From: DATJPR01 sp963843525
Lineage (GTDB): Bacteria > Bacteroidota > Ignavibacteria > UBA10030 > UBA6906
Direction: 5' to 3'
Length of the DNA stretch: 64,000 nucleotides
Assembly (NCBI GenBank): GCA_963843525.1
Contig: CAWJKM010000004.1
Coordinates: 1 to 64,000 of the forward strand
The translations under genes and the position numbers were made by a program. Numbering within the stretch: position 1 is the first letter of the stretch; the number at the start of each line of letters is the position of its first letter. Below, one piece after another: positions 55,801 to 64,000 of this stretch. The notes below the pieces were generated by a model, which had not been told where the DNA came from, ran no database searches, and saw only the letters and a list, made by a program, of their open reading frames with translations.

Positions 55801-56141
55801 AACTGGTGCTGCTGCAGGGTGTACCGGTTCAGGCCGCCGTTGAACGTCCCGATCCACATGCTGCCTGAACGGTCCTCGTAGATTGTGGTGATATGATTGT
55901 AACCGATGCTGCGGGGATCATCCGGATCATTTCTTACTACGGTGAAGCCGTATCCATCATACAAATTGAGTCCATCTTCCGTGGCGAACCACAGCAGACC
56001 TCTGGTATCCTGCACAATGCTGACGACAATACTCTGGGAAAGTCCCTGCTCGACGGATATCTTCTCAAATTCCAGTGCAGGTTGGCTCCAGGCGGGAGTG
56101 GGGAATGTAAGGTGAAGGTGAAGGAGAGGAGAACAATACAA
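52875..56141 (-). CDS. Two-component-regulator propeller sensor with SpoIIE phosphatase output
   Basis: This protein of about 1088 residues has 14 reg_prop repeats of the LWIGTxGGGLNRF type, enough for two seven-bladed propellers. A Y_Y_Y domain, one membrane helix (WWFRILVIFSILGLSFIFY) and a cytoplasmic PP2C/SpoIIE phosphatase (GGDFFDY, GDVSGKAMRAAM, FDDITVVV) follow. It senses an extracytoplasmic ligand and dephosphorylates a partner, perhaps an anti-sigma antagonist. The start at 56141 is TTG with no signal peptide. A good signal peptide (LKSSFCIVLLSFTFTL, from ATG 56206) lies one frame off, so one lost base near 56100 is likely. The ligand is unknown; polysaccharide products are plausible given the gene content. 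Confidence 0.88.
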   Translation of the reverse strand: MYCSPLLHLHLTFPTPAWSQPALEFEKISVEQGLSQSIVVSIVQDTRGLLWFATEDGLNLYDGYGFTVVRNDPDDPRSIGYNHITTIYEDRSGSMWIGTFNGGLNRYTLQQHQFARYRHFPADTSTLSSDIIYCVIQDRNGTIWVGTENGLNKLMVRPDGTSAFVRHFHDANDPTSLTNNLIRSMCLDSTGNLWIGTDSGLNVLRAEEVDDAQPRFLHYQHDARNPASLSHDTVRTLYVDRSGEVWVGTEHGLNRVLGSAQDPRSVTFRRFVSDSGTPGSLSNDEVYAILEDNAGVFWLGTDGGGLNRFDPETGKFNSYVNDPHNPNTLSYNEIRSLYQDRSGVLWVGTYGGGVNKVDVRKRQFALYRNDPDDANTLNENIVWSIYEDRDGILWIGTHGGGLNRFDRRSNRFTAYRTDRRSPNSLSNDFVRLVVGDPSGDLWIGTNGGGICRFNVRTRQFTRYRHSPDDSTSISHDEIRAMYLDRNGILWIGTNGGGLNSFDTRAKQGARPVFNHFRRDPARNGSLSDDYVRAIHEDASGVFWIGTQGGGLNKFERSSGTFTHFRADPARPDALNNDFIFCIHEDKKGVFWLGTWGGGLNRFDPATGKFAHFTTRDGLPSDAIYGILEDDSGNLWFSTNNGLVRFSPLTNQIRNYTIRDGLQNNEFNGGSFYKSTDGEMFFGGISGFNAFFPDRIRDNPYVPPIIITSFRKLNKEIRLDRPLSELSDLTLSYRDYVFSFEFSALDYTAPEKNQYAYKMEGLHDDWIFTSAKKRFAQYSTLPPGSYIFRVKGSNNDGVWNNEGVALHIVITPPYWETWWFRILVIFSILGLSFIFYRRRLKNVRLKAELQAAHDVQKAIMPDDDPSVPGLDVSGISIPANEVGGDFFDYSWVGSDQGRFCIMIGDVSGKAMRAAMTAVMASGVINAEVRNGTTLSGIMTKANQILFPKIDRNMFTAVCLASFDANTREVSFANAGLIKPLLMFEKELRSIDTAGAPYPLGIVCDHQYEERRIPYRPGDVIILQTDGIQEAQNRKREFYGDQRLSDMLRSLDAVPLSARQIRDAIIRDVREFIGTTPQFDDITVVVSKVL

Positions 56142-56396
56142 AACGACGATTTTAGAGCGATTCTCTCAAGAGGGAATCCGTTGAGACGGGGGATGGACGA
56201 GATCATTGCGGGGACCTGGATATGTCAGTCGGACCACCGGCCATCTCAAATATACGGAAAAAAAGCGATACGGTTACAGAGGAAGTTCGTCAAAGAGGAG
56301 GGCATCTCTCCCGGCGGTCGTCCCCTTCGACGCGTCAGGGAAGAAAATGAAGTCCTTTGCGCCGAAGGGGTCTGACAGAGAATGATATCTGCCGTG

Positions 56397-57845
56397 TTAC
56401 TTGAAAGAGAAGGGGATTGACATCCAGGTCGTGACAGGCCCTGTGGACATCATCCCAGGCTCGAATGTCGAATGCATCACCGCTTCAATGACTGAATCGT
56501 CGAACAGATGGTTTGTGCTCGAAGCGATGAGGGCCTTGATCGGTTTCCCTTGCGGGTCAATCTGAACGCGCACCACTACTTTGCCCGTTTGTTTCGTCTC
56601 TTCCGCGGCGGAAGGTATCTTAGGTTGGGCAATCTTCACCACCTTCGGTTGTCTTTCAATGGCAAGAAACGGCGCAGGGGGTGGTGCAGTTTCAGTCTTG
56701 GCGTTTTGCGCCGGTGATGCGGCGGTGATCTGCTGACTTTGCGCCGGTGGAAGCGATTCAGCTTTCACGTCGAGTTTTGAACTCTCCTGCTTCGGGGGTT
56801 CCGAAACCTGGCTTCGAGTGGAGGATTCGCTCCTCTGGCGAGATTCATCCCGGGAGGGGGTGGACTTCTTCTCCTCCTTTGCACTGCTTCGTTCCTCTGA
56901 AACAGCGGGTGATGGCTGCGACACATTCTGTTCGGCCGGCTTCTCCGCGACTGTTGCCGGCGGATTCTCCTGAGCCGTCGCCGAAGGTTGGGCCGCCGGA
57001 TCTGCCGGGGTTTGTTCCACGGGCGTGGCGACCTGCGTTTGCTGGGGAGGGACAACGTGAGCCGTCGGCGCATCCGATGGTCGCAGGAAATAGAATGCCG
57101 TGGCCCCTCCCGCGATCACCAGGGCGGCAAGTCCGAGAATCAATCCCACGCTGGATTTCTTTTTCTGCGGTGCCCGGACCTCGGCTTGATCGGGAGATGC
57201 CGGCACGACAGGCCTTTCCTCCTCCCGCGGGGCCGATTTGGAAACGGACGGGACTGTGGCTTTCGACGGAGAACCACCCCGTTTTTCCCGCGGCGGGGCA
57301 GGGTCGACTGTTGTCTCGTTCTCCAGGGTGTCGCTTTTGGCAGGAGTCGGCGGGGTCGCGAGTTGCGCGATCTTCGTTTCGTATTCGCGTGCTATGCGGT
57401 TCGCCGGGTCGATGATCCTCACCCGCTTGATTTCCTCGAGAGCGCTTTGGTAGTCGCCGCGCTCGACGTACTCGTCCGCCCTGGTGAAGTACTGGTTCTT
57501 CAACTCCTTCAGGCGGGCTTCCTTCTCTTCGAGTTCGAGGGAGGAGAAGGTGGAAGATTCGGCAGCGGCACTTGAAGAGTTGTTCCGCGCGCTGTCCAGG
57601 GCACGGTCAAGAAGCGGCGGGAGAGTTTCACGCGCTTCATCCGCCGCTGCACCGGGTGCAAGGGAAAGGAGCTTTGCGAACTGCTTCTCCAGCGCGATCA
57701 CGTAAATATTCCGGACGTCTGCGGCTTTTGCCGCTTTGATTGCGGCGAGGGCCTCTGCATACTTCCCTACGTCAGCCTGATTATAGGCCTCAAGGATCAG
57801 GTTCACTGCCGGAACATCGATGTCTTCAACCGTTCGTGTCGCCAT
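56397..57845 (-). CDS. TonB-like energy-transducer with TPR region
   Basis: This 482-residue protein has an N-terminal TPR-like part (YNQADVGKYAEALAAIKAA; ERGDYQSALEEIKRVRIIDP) and one membrane helix (VGLILGLAALVIAGGATAFYFL, about residues 240-262). A long Pro/Gln/Glu-rich spacer and a C-terminal TonB domain (GKVVVRVQIDPQGKPIKAL, VIEAVMHSTFEPG) follow. The helix is internal, so the TPR part is cytoplasmic and the TonB part periplasmic. The TPR repeats resemble those of the next gene upstream, 18 bp away on the same strand. It may link a cytoplasmic scaffold to an outer-membrane receptor. Confidence 0.85.
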   Translation of the reverse strand: MATRTVEDIDVPAVNLILEAYNQADVGKYAEALAAIKAAKAADVRNIYVIALEKQFAKLLSLAPGAAADEARETLPPLLDRALDSARNNSSSAAAESSTFSSLELEEKEARLKELKNQYFTRADEYVERGDYQSALEEIKRVRIIDPANRIAREYETKIAQLATPPTPAKSDTLENETTVDPAPPREKRGGSPSKATVPSVSKSAPREEERPVVPASPDQAEVRAPQKKKSSVGLILGLAALVIAGGATAFYFLRPSDAPTAHVVPPQQTQVATPVEQTPADPAAQPSATAQENPPATVAEKPAEQNVSQPSPAVSEERSSAKEEKKSTPSRDESRQRSESSTRSQVSEPPKQESSKLDVKAESLPPAQSQQITAASPAQNAKTETAPPPAPFLAIERQPKVVKIAQPKIPSAAEETKQTGKVVVRVQIDPQGKPIKALIASSTNHLFDDSVIEAVMHSTFEPGMMSTGPVTTWMSIPFSFK

Positions 57846-57863
57846 AATCAACTCCAGACTCGT

Positions 57864-59954
57864 TTACCGCGATCCGCTCGCGGTTTTTCCATTGGGATAG
57901 ACCAGTTTTAACGCGTTGGCAGAGGCCGGGCTCTGTCTTGATTGATTTTGCCGGATCCGCACTTCCAGCTTCTTGATATCCGGGCTCAGCGGATCGATGA
58001 CATACGCCTTTGCGATTTCATCGAGCGCTCTGACAAAATTGTTTTGTTTCTGAAATTCATCGGCGGCCATCAGGTGAAGCTGGAGAAAACGGACCCGCTC
58101 CTCTTCAGCGCGCATTTCATCCTGGGATTTCTGCGGGACGGGCGACGGCCGGGCGGTGTTTTTCGCCTCCCAGATGGTGCGTTCCATCCCCGTCAGCGCA
58201 GGATCATTCGGCTTTTCGATGAGGCCCATGGCTACTTCCGCAAGTGCCTCCTCGTAGAGTTGCCGTTCGCATAGTTCGACCGCGCGTAACAGATGGCTCT
58301 CCTCGGGCTGCGCATCAGGGGTGGCTGCGGACTGCGGCGCACTTTCGCTGTCCGGCGAACGATCGGCGGTGGGGGCAGACGCGCCGAAACGCAGCTGGTC
58401 GAGCTCTCGTTCGAGAGTCCGGACGCCTTCGTCAAGCGGATCGATAATGAAGGCACGGGTCAATTCCTCCATGGCATGATCAAAATCCCCGAGCTGCATC
58501 AATCGCTTCGCCTCTTCGAGATGAGGACCGACCGCCTCCATTCCTTCTTCCTCCCCCTGCTGGGGCGGCAGGAAGTCCTGTTCTTCAGGCCTGTTCTGAC
58601 CCTGTGCAGCGAGAATTTCTTCTTCCAGGACTTTGATGTCGTCGTCAAACGGATCCAGGAGGAATGCGTTGGCGATTTCACCGAGCGCGTTTTCATAGCG
58701 TCCCTGCGATAACTCAAAGCGCGCCGATCCAAGATATTCGTGGATCTGTTCCTTCTGCAACTGCCGTCGCTGTTCATCGGCGGCCTGCTCGCGGGCGATC
58801 CGCTCCTGCTCTTCTCTTGCAAGCCGTTCGAGCTCCTCTTCGGCCTTTCGGCGTTCTTCCTCTTCCTCGGCTTTCCTGCGCTCTTCAGCGTCCCGTACTG
58901 CCTCATCGCGTTTGGCCAGGATCTGCTGTTCACAGAGGTGCACCCGTTCGCTGACCGGATCGATCGCATACGCACGGGTGATCACCAGCAGGGCTTCTCC
59001 GGTCTTTCCCTGCTCTGCAAGGTTGAGAGCTTCCATGCACTGCCGTTCGATTTCCTGCTCGAGCGCCTCGCGACGTCTGCGCTGTTCCTCCTCGCGCTGC
59101 CGGACCCGCTCCTCTTCCTCCTGCCGCAACTGCTCCTGCCGTTGCCGGATTGCCGCATGCAGCGATGCCGCCTCGGCGTTCGGCGGGTCGAGCACGCCGA
59201 TGAATTTCAGTTCATTCAGTGCGGCGTCAAATTTGTCCGCGGCAAGGAAGTTGGAACAGCGATCGAGATACTGACGGACTTTGTCCTGTTGTGCCTTCTT
59301 TCGGGCTTCGTCCTGCCGGAGTTCCCGTTCTTCTTTTTCACGCCGGGAGCGGTCCGCCTGTTGCTTCACCAGGAGCTGCTTCCGTTGCTCGTTGTCCTCG
59401 AGACGGCGTTTTCGTTCCTCATCCTGATGACGCTGATCTGCTTCCATCTCCGCGTGAAGCTGCTCGCGCAAGGCCTTGATCGCTTGGTTATCGGGAGAGA
59501 GCAAAGCGGCGCGGGAGAGATCTTCAATCCCGCGCTGATACTCTTTCTTCGCCCTGTACTGCTCGGCGGTCGCAAGGAGGCTGTTGATCTTCTCTTCAAT
59601 CGCACGCTGTCGGTCGTCGGACCCACGCTTCCGCCGTTCTTCATCGCTCTCCGGGAGAACGTGTTTCGGGGGCGTCGACTGTTCGGTGAGTGCGGGGGAG
59701 TGCGTTCCATCCGCCTCCGTCACCACGGCCGGGGTGCGTTCAGTTTGCTCTTTGAGCAGAGACTGCACGCGGTCTTCATATGCCACGGCGTACGGATTCT
59801 GTGGATCTATGGAACGCGCCTGGGCAATGGCAGCGAGCGCGCCGGCATAGTTGTTCTCCTTCACGAGCCGATCGGCGTTCCGCAGGAGAACTGTCACCTC
59901 CGTGGCTTTGCCGCTCAGGGCAGAGCCTTTCTTGTTGGCGTCCCCTAAATCCAT
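57864..59954 (-). CDS. TPR and charged coiled-coil protein
   Basis: This 696-residue protein has no membrane segment. It alternates seven short TPR-like units ending in a DP-type turn (ARSIDPQNP, RAYAIDPVSE, NAFLLDPFDDD, RAFIIDPLDEG, KAYVIDPLSPD) with Arg/Glu/Gln-rich coiled coil (about 100-300 and 320-400). It is probably a cytoplasmic scaffold. It is in an operon with the TonB-like protein, which carries the same TPR style. The function is not known; proteins of this style can sit next to signalling genes such as the sensor phosphatase downstream. Confidence 0.8.
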   Translation of the reverse strand: MDLGDANKKGSALSGKATEVTVLLRNADRLVKENNYAGALAAIAQARSIDPQNPYAVAYEDRVQSLLKEQTERTPAVVTEADGTHSPALTEQSTPPKHVLPESDEERRKRGSDDRQRAIEEKINSLLATAEQYRAKKEYQRGIEDLSRAALLSPDNQAIKALREQLHAEMEADQRHQDEERKRRLEDNEQRKQLLVKQQADRSRREKEERELRQDEARKKAQQDKVRQYLDRCSNFLAADKFDAALNELKFIGVLDPPNAEAASLHAAIRQRQEQLRQEEEERVRQREEEQRRRREALEQEIERQCMEALNLAEQGKTGEALLVITRAYAIDPVSERVHLCEQQILAKRDEAVRDAEERRKAEEEEERRKAEEELERLAREEQERIAREQAADEQRRQLQKEQIHEYLGSARFELSQGRYENALGEIANAFLLDPFDDDIKVLEEEILAAQGQNRPEEQDFLPPQQGEEEGMEAVGPHLEEAKRLMQLGDFDHAMEELTRAFIIDPLDEGVRTLERELDQLRFGASAPTADRSPDSESAPQSAATPDAQPEESHLLRAVELCERQLYEEALAEVAMGLIEKPNDPALTGMERTIWEAKNTARPSPVPQKSQDEMRAEEERVRFLQLHLMAADEFQKQNNFVRALDEIAKAYVIDPLSPDIKKLEVRIRQNQSRQSPASANALKLVYPNGKTASGSR

Positions 59955-60064
59955 CGGTAGTCTTCCGGTTTTTCGACATGCGGCATTGCATCGCTACCAC
60001 TCCGATGTCCGATGCACCACAGGTCTTTGAGATGATCATCCACGATCAAAACCTTTTTGATCAT
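59945..60064 (-). pseudogene. Possible response-regulator remnant
   Basis: The frame begins MIKKVLIVDDHLKDL, the first strand and acidic pair of a receiver domain, but after about 15 residues it has no further receiver features and stops at 59945. It overlaps the start of the TPR gene by 10 bp. It may be a decayed fragment or chance; confidence is low. Confidence 0.3.
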
Positions 60065-60425
60065 GCCGCATCCGCAATTACATGCTTTTCTTTGGGTTCT
60101 GCTTGAAGAGACACAAAGGTAACGCCAAAAGAGAACCGCTGAAAACAGATGATTTTCGATGGATTGACCGGGTCCGAAGGCGAAAAAAGTACCTCTCTTT
60201 GAAATACTTACATGCCCCTGAATTGGGGCATTTGAAGCACCTACCGTCCCGGTGTCCGCGTCGAAGGCCGACCGGGCCAGAGGCCGGGGACAATTCTTTC
60301 GGCATGGCTGAATCAACAGGGGAATTCCGGCGTATAATGGTATAGCCCGCCGAGGAATGATCTCTATCGGATCATGCGCCCCTCCCCGTTCTCGTGTTAC
60401 CATGTTCCACCGATGAAGACCTCCC
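59955..60425. other. Intergenic region with an inverted repeat
   Basis: Apart from the possible receiver remnant (59945-60064) the only structure is ATGCCCC/GGGGCAT at 60212-60231, with six bases between, a possible operator. No supported gene. Divergent promoters for the TPR gene and the beta-lactamase-fold gene should lie here. Confidence 0.5.
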
Positions 60426-61574
60426 ATGAGCCGAATGAACGCGTTTGGTCTGGCCATTCTCCTGATGTTTTCCCTGTCGTGTGAGACTGTGATTCTCGGT
60501 CCGGAGGCTGCCCCGCCTCTTCCGACTCTTCATCAGTCGGCACTTGCGACGCTGCTCGACTCATTGCGTTACGCTCTCGATCTTCCTGCGCTCGCAGGGG
60601 CCATCGTCACAGATACGGGCATCGTCGATGCCCAGGCTGTCGGATGCCGCAGATATGGCGGAGCAGCCAACGTTACCATCAATGATTGCTTCCAATTGGG
60701 TTCATGCACGAAGTCGTTCACGGCGGTGCTTCTCGGCACGCTGGTGGACGAAGGTCGGGTCACGTGGACCACGACGCTCCCGGAGATTTTTCCCGAGTAT
60801 GCTTCTTCCATGCGATCGGAGTTCCGGAATGTCTCCGTGCGTGATCTGCTTTCGCACAGTGCCGGCTTCATGCGCGACCCGAATCTCACGCTGCACACGA
60901 AGACTCCGATGGAGCAGCGTGTTGAAGTGGTTGCGTGGGCAGTCACGCAACCCCCCGCCCAAACCCGGGGCAGGTACCTCTACAGCAATCTGGGATATGT
61001 GATTGCAGGAGCGATTGCAGAGAAACTCACGGGCCTGACGTACGAGGAGCTGATCATGGAGCGGGTCATCGGCCCACTCGGCCTCACGACAGCAGGCGTC
61101 GGGCAAATGGGGACTCCGGGATTGGAAGACCAGCCGCTTCAACACACGCCTGACCATGGAGCGATCATGCCCACGGCCGATGCGCACCTCCCGGATATCT
61201 ATAACCCGGCAGGGATACTGCACATGTCGGTGGGAGACTGGGGGAAGTATGTTCAGTGGGTGCTTGCATGTGAAGCCGGCCACGCGACTTTACTGCGGCC
61301 GGAGACTGCGAAGGCAATAACAACACCCGTCGTTTCCACGGGCTACGGATCCTCGTATGCCCTCGGGTGGGGGGTGGGGCCCGCGCAGGAATGGTGTGGC
61401 AGCAAATCGCTCCAGCACAGCGGAAGCAATGGATATAACTATTGCACTGCCGCACTGGCTCCGGGCCGCCACTACGGCGTCATCGTGATGTCGAATCAGG
61501 GCGCTGTGGGCAACGATAGTCCGACCCTCCCTGCAATCAACCGTCTGATCACGTTCCATCTGTCCGGGCATTAA
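60426..61574 (+). CDS. Beta-lactamase-fold serine hydrolase, lipoprotein
   Basis: This 382-residue class C/esterase-type protein has S93-C-T-K96 (SxxK), Y-S-N in RYLYSNLGY and HSGSNG as the KTG-equivalent. A lipobox (FSLSC) anchors it to a membrane. Members hydrolyse esters or D-peptides rather than antibiotics; the substrate is unknown. The start at ATG 60426 has no clear Shine-Dalgarno; MNAFG three codons on is an alternative. It is 16 bp upstream of the barrel-like protein on the same strand. Confidence 0.9.
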   Translation: MSRMNAFGLAILLMFSLSCETVILGPEAAPPLPTLHQSALATLLDSLRYALDLPALAGAIVTDTGIVDAQAVGCRRYGGAANVTINDCFQLGSCTKSFTAVLLGTLVDEGRVTWTTTLPEIFPEYASSMRSEFRNVSVRDLLSHSAGFMRDPNLTLHTKTPMEQRVEVVAWAVTQPPAQTRGRYLYSNLGYVIAGAIAEKLTGLTYEELIMERVIGPLGLTTAGVGQMGTPGLEDQPLQHTPDHGAIMPTADAHLPDIYNPAGILHMSVGDWGKYVQWVLACEAGHATLLRPETAKAITTPVVSTGYGSSYALGWGVGPAQEWCGSKSLQHSGSNGYNYCTAALAPGRHYGVIVMSNQGAVGNDSPTLPAINRLITFHLSGH

Positions 61575-61590
61575 CGCCGAAAGACCGCCC

Positions 61591-62403
61591 ATGAAATGGT
61601 TCTCTGTGTCTCTTCTGTCGCTCCTGGTCGCATGTTCTTCCGAACGCGCTTTCTGCCAGGAGAGTGGGAGTCCTCCAGGACAATCCTCGGTCAGCTCTCT
61701 CGGGGTGTGCCTGGGAATCGGTGACTTTCATATCAGGGATCGCTATCTCTCTCCGTTCACCTTCCGCGGCGTGCTCTTTGCATCAAAGGTGTTCTATGAG
61801 TTGAAGAACGAAAACGACCGGCACACTGCGGAGGTGTTTTTTAGCACGGGCGGCATCGAGTCGGGGAAGCCGGGAGCAGACGCCTCGCAATACGCCGGAT
61901 CCCTCTCATACTCTTATGTACGTATCGTGGAGAGGTTTGGTGTGGGAGGACGTCCGTTGGAATTTGGGCTTGGTGCGGGACTGTCGACGTTCGTCACCTA
62001 TACAAATTTCGCAGCGGTGGACGGCGGCGGCTACCTCTCTCACTCTCTGAATCTGCTCCTCCGCGGCGAATACCGGCTCGAAGAGCGCAGGAGTGTTTCG
62101 GTTCAGCTCTCGATGCCGACTGTGCGGATTGTCACCCGGCCCGACAATGGACATCATTTCAGCGAATTCAACAATGCAATTGATCAAAACTTTTCCAGGG
62201 GATTGACAAAGGGGAGATTGGAACTCCCCTGGGAAAACCTGGTTCTTCTCGGCGAATGTGAGTACCGTCAGTCTCTCGGAGCCAGCCTGGATCTTCATTG
62301 TTCGTACTGGTTTAGTTATGCTGCGTCCGATCGACCCGATCCGATCCTCTCGATGGGCCAGTACATGAATCGCCTCCTCGTTGGCCTGGTGTGGCTGCTC
62401 TAA
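61591..62403 (+). CDS. Exported beta-rich protein, possible outer-membrane barrel
   Basis: This 270-residue protein of unrecognised family has a signal peptide (to AFCQ). Alternating strands rich in aromatic and small residues (LSYSYVRIVERFGVG, LEFGLGAGLSTFVTYTNF, LNLLLRGEYRLEERRSVSVQ) and the end VGLVWLL suggest an outer-membrane beta barrel. It follows the beta-lactamase-fold gene by 16 bp. Confidence 0.7.
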   Translation: MKWFSVSLLSLLVACSSERAFCQESGSPPGQSSVSSLGVCLGIGDFHIRDRYLSPFTFRGVLFASKVFYELKNENDRHTAEVFFSTGGIESGKPGADASQYAGSLSYSYVRIVERFGVGGRPLEFGLGAGLSTFVTYTNFAAVDGGGYLSHSLNLLLRGEYRLEERRSVSVQLSMPTVRIVTRPDNGHHFSEFNNAIDQNFSRGLTKGRLELPWENLVLLGECEYRQSLGASLDLHCSYWFSYAASDRPDPILSMGQYMNRLLVGLVWLL

Positions 62404-62704
62404 GTCCCGTACCACCCTTGGCCGGCGTGGTGATGAAGTCGCCGTCTTCAGGGAAGTCAGCTCTCGGCCACAGAGAGCGGTTTGGATCTTCCCCTCTTCT
62501 CTCAAGGAACCATGGGGATTGGTGCATTGTTGAGATTTCTGAGGGCATTCACCTCTTCCCTCATTTCCAGACCCACACTGCCGACCAGAAAACTCTATCA
62601 GAATATGCTTTTTCTGCTGAAGAAGGTAAGGGCTCGCCACAGGAGGGCGAGTTTCTGGCTTGCCAGTGCGTCGAGCTTATCATCCCACCTTCGGGGATAA
62701 TCCA
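62404..62704. other. Intergenic region, no feature recognised
   Basis: This 300-bp gap holds one hairpin-like GCTCGCCACAGGAGGGCGAG near 62630. A short open frame at 62482-62700 has no domain or start support. None of the window's repeat families is present. Confidence 0.5.
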
Positions 62705-63367
62705 ATGCGCTTGAATAAAATCCGCGAGAGCCCGCATCAGGGCCAGCCAATCGTGAGGAAAGGTGTGCCGCTGAACGAAGCCTCCGCGGCAATGGTGCTG
62801 CTCCACGGAAGAGGGGCTTCTGCGGAGGACATTCTTGGTCTTGCGGATGAATTCGGTATTCGCGGATTCGCGTATCTTGCTCCCCAGGCTTCCGACTCTG
62901 AGTGGTACCCGTTTCGGTTTCTCGAGCCGGTGAGCCGCAATCAACCATGGCTTTCATCCGCACTCGAGGTGATCGGTCATGTGCTGGGGGAAATTTCGGG
63001 GGCGGGGATCCCGATGGAGCAGACCATGATCGTTGGTTTTTCGCAGGGCGCCTGCCTCGCCCTGGAGTTCGCGGCGCGCCATCCCCGGCGCTATGGAGGC
63101 GTGGTCGGTCTGAGCGGGGGACTCATCGGGGCGGTGCCCGGACCGTACGGCGAGGGTTCATTGTTGGGGACGCCGGTGTTTCTGGGGTGCAGCGATGTTG
63201 ATCCTCACATTCCCAGTGAACGGGTGGACCTCTCCGCGAGGCTTCTCCAATTGCAGGGAGGACAGGTGACGGAGATCCTCTTTCCGGAAATGAATCACAC
63301 CATCAACGAGGAAGAACTGGCAGTCGTTCGCAGCATAATGATCGATCTCTTGAGGACCGGAAATTAA
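62705..63367 (+). CDS. Phospholipase/carboxylesterase, MhqD-like
   Basis: This 220-residue alpha/beta hydrolase has VLLHGRGASAEDI, S113 in VGFSQGA, an acid in GCSDVDPH and H in MNHTI. It belongs to the phospholipase/carboxylesterase family. It ends one base before the ring-cleavage dioxygenase-like gene. The same pairing (MhqD with MhqO) is known in Bacillus for quinone and hydroquinone detoxification. The start is ATG 62705. Confidence 0.9.
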   Translation: MRLNKIRESPHQGQPIVRKGVPLNEASAAMVLLHGRGASAEDILGLADEFGIRGFAYLAPQASDSEWYPFRFLEPVSRNQPWLSSALEVIGHVLGEISGAGIPMEQTMIVGFSQGACLALEFAARHPRRYGGVVGLSGGLIGAVPGPYGEGSLLGTPVFLGCSDVDPHIPSERVDLSARLLQLQGGQVTEILFPEMNHTINEEELAVVRSIMIDLLRTGN

Positions 63368-63368
63368 G

Positions 63369-64000
63369 ATGAAACCCGCACTCGGAGGCATCCATCATAT
63401 CACTGCGCTTGCGAGCGATCCCCAAAGGAATATTGATTTTTATGCAGGATTCCTGGGCCTGCGACTGGTAAAGAAGACGGTGAATTTCGACGCGCCGGAC
63501 GTGTATCATTTCTACTATGGCAATGAGACGGGTAGGCCGGGAACCCTCCTCACATTCTTTCCCTTCCCCGATGCGGCGAAGGGGAAGCGGGGTGTCGGCG
63601 AGATTGCCGCAGTGGCCTTTTCGGTTCCGGCAGGATCGATGGACTACTGGGTCGACAGGCTTGCAGGTCATGCCATCGACTTCGATGGTCCGCTGCAGCG
63701 CTTTGGGGAGCCGGTGGTCTCTTTTGAGGATCCGGATGGGATGGTGATCGAGCTTGTCGGGGATGCAGCCGCAGAACGTCTGCCAGGAGGGAAGGATGCT
63801 TCCGTGGGGGTCGCTCATGTCCCCCGGTCGCTGCACGGGGCAACCTTTGTCGAATCACATGATAAAATCGCCGGAGAATTTCTTTCGCAGACCCTGGGGT
63901 TGAGACCCGTAGGTCGTGAAGGAAATCGTTCTCGCTACCTGATCGGAGATGGTCCCGCCGCCGCAAAGATCGATCTGCTTTCCCGTCCCGACGGAAATCC
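63369..64000 (+). CDS. VOC-family ring-cleaving dioxygenase, MhqO-like (partial)
   Basis: The gene runs off the window end after 210 codons. It starts MKPALGGIHHITALASDPQRN, the first metal-binding His of the vicinal-oxygen-chelate fold. It continues with FYAGFLGLRLVKKTVNFD, a FYYGNETGRPGTLLTFFPFP stretch with the usual second-strand pattern, and FEDPDGMVIELVG with the glutamate ligand. Relatives are the hydroquinone-type dioxygenases (LinE/MhqO). It is one base downstream of the carboxylesterase gene, so the two form an operon. Confidence 0.88.
   Translation, partial: MKPALGGIHHITALASDPQRNIDFYAGFLGLRLVKKTVNFDAPDVYHFYYGNETGRPGTLLTFFPFPDAAKGKRGVGEIAAVAFSVPAGSMDYWVDRLAGHAIDFDGPLQRFGEPVVSFEDPDGMVIELVGDAAAERLPGGKDASVGVAHVPRSLHGATFVESHDKIAGEFLSQTLGLRPVGREGNRSRYLIGDGPAAAKIDLLSRPDGN

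Noticed and set aside
58740..59948. 402-residue leucine- and phenylalanine-rich plus-strand open frame
   Set aside because: It is the complement of the Arg/Glu-rich coiled-coil gene at 57864-59954; the hydrophobic look comes from that codon bias and there is no start signal.
62482..62700. 72-residue basic, hydrophobic open frame
   Set aside because: No family recognised and no ribosome-binding site; low complexity at the C-terminus.

Overview
The window is about 64 kb from a moderately GC-rich bacterium of the Bacteroidota/Chlorobiota group, probably close to Ignavibacteria. The evidence is six large secreted proteins ending in the type IX secretion (T9SS) sorting signature NYPNPFNP, plus families typical of that group: DUF5687, a 14-repeat reg_prop sensor and a DUF6567-like lipoprotein. 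Several genes have good Shine-Dalgarno sites. No rRNA, tRNA, phage, IS transposase or CRISPR array was seen.

Layout. 0-8 kb: a DUF4143 ATPase, a NADP-binding oxidoreductase, an isochorismatase-type hydrolase behind a tandem 95-bp duplication, an alpha/beta hydrolase, a Phd/ParE toxin-antitoxin pair and an arsR-arsM pair with matching operators. 8.2-16.2 kb: a bacteriocin-type locus. It has a MauE-like redox protein, a C39-peptidase ABC exporter, a thioredoxin-like protein, two small double-glycine-leader peptides, a DUF5687 membrane protein in two reordered halves and its ATPase. Two near-identical DUF559 nuclease genes lie inside it. 16.7-25.8 kb: three large secreted proteins (propeller/PKD, beta-helix with cysteine peptidase, Asp-box). 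26-30.3 kb: dienelactone hydrolase, lipoprotein, DUF2752 and a GHL10 hydrolase. 30.6-36.2 kb: CE2 esterase, GH5 and GH9 for plant polysaccharides. 36.4-38 kb: PII and Amt. 38.4-41.2 kb: arsenosugar genes, followed by a rhodanese, a zinc-ribbon protein, a flavin/Fe-S membrane protein and MsrAB. 46.2-49.1 kb: a type III PKS, methyltransferase and flavoprotein operon. 49.6-60 kb: an Ig-repeat secreted protein, the sensor phosphatase, a TonB-like protein and a TPR/coiled-coil protein. 60.4-64 kb: a beta-lactamase-fold esterase, a beta-barrel-like protein and an MhqD/MhqO-like pair cut by the window end.

The most unusual content is repetitive DNA. (1) A multi-hairpin element built on the palindrome CCCCTCTAGAGAGGGG occurs about a dozen times. 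Two copies directly precede near-identical DUF559 (Vsr-like) nuclease genes, which suggests a nuclease-plus-hairpin mobile system comparable to RAYT/REP. (2) Several 7-nt (and one 8-nt) degenerate tandem families (ACAGTAG, GTAGGAA, TTTTAGA, TGTCAAT, CCCCCAGT) fill intergenic DNA, much like cyanobacterial STRR heptamers. The ACAGTAG family also sits as exactly five heptamers inside the T9SS sorting domain of five of the six secreted proteins. There it is translated in three and breaks the domain in two. At least seven genes take their stop codon from one of these repeats.

At least seven genes carry single-base gains that break the frame. This could be real decay or read error, so the affected products should be treated with caution.
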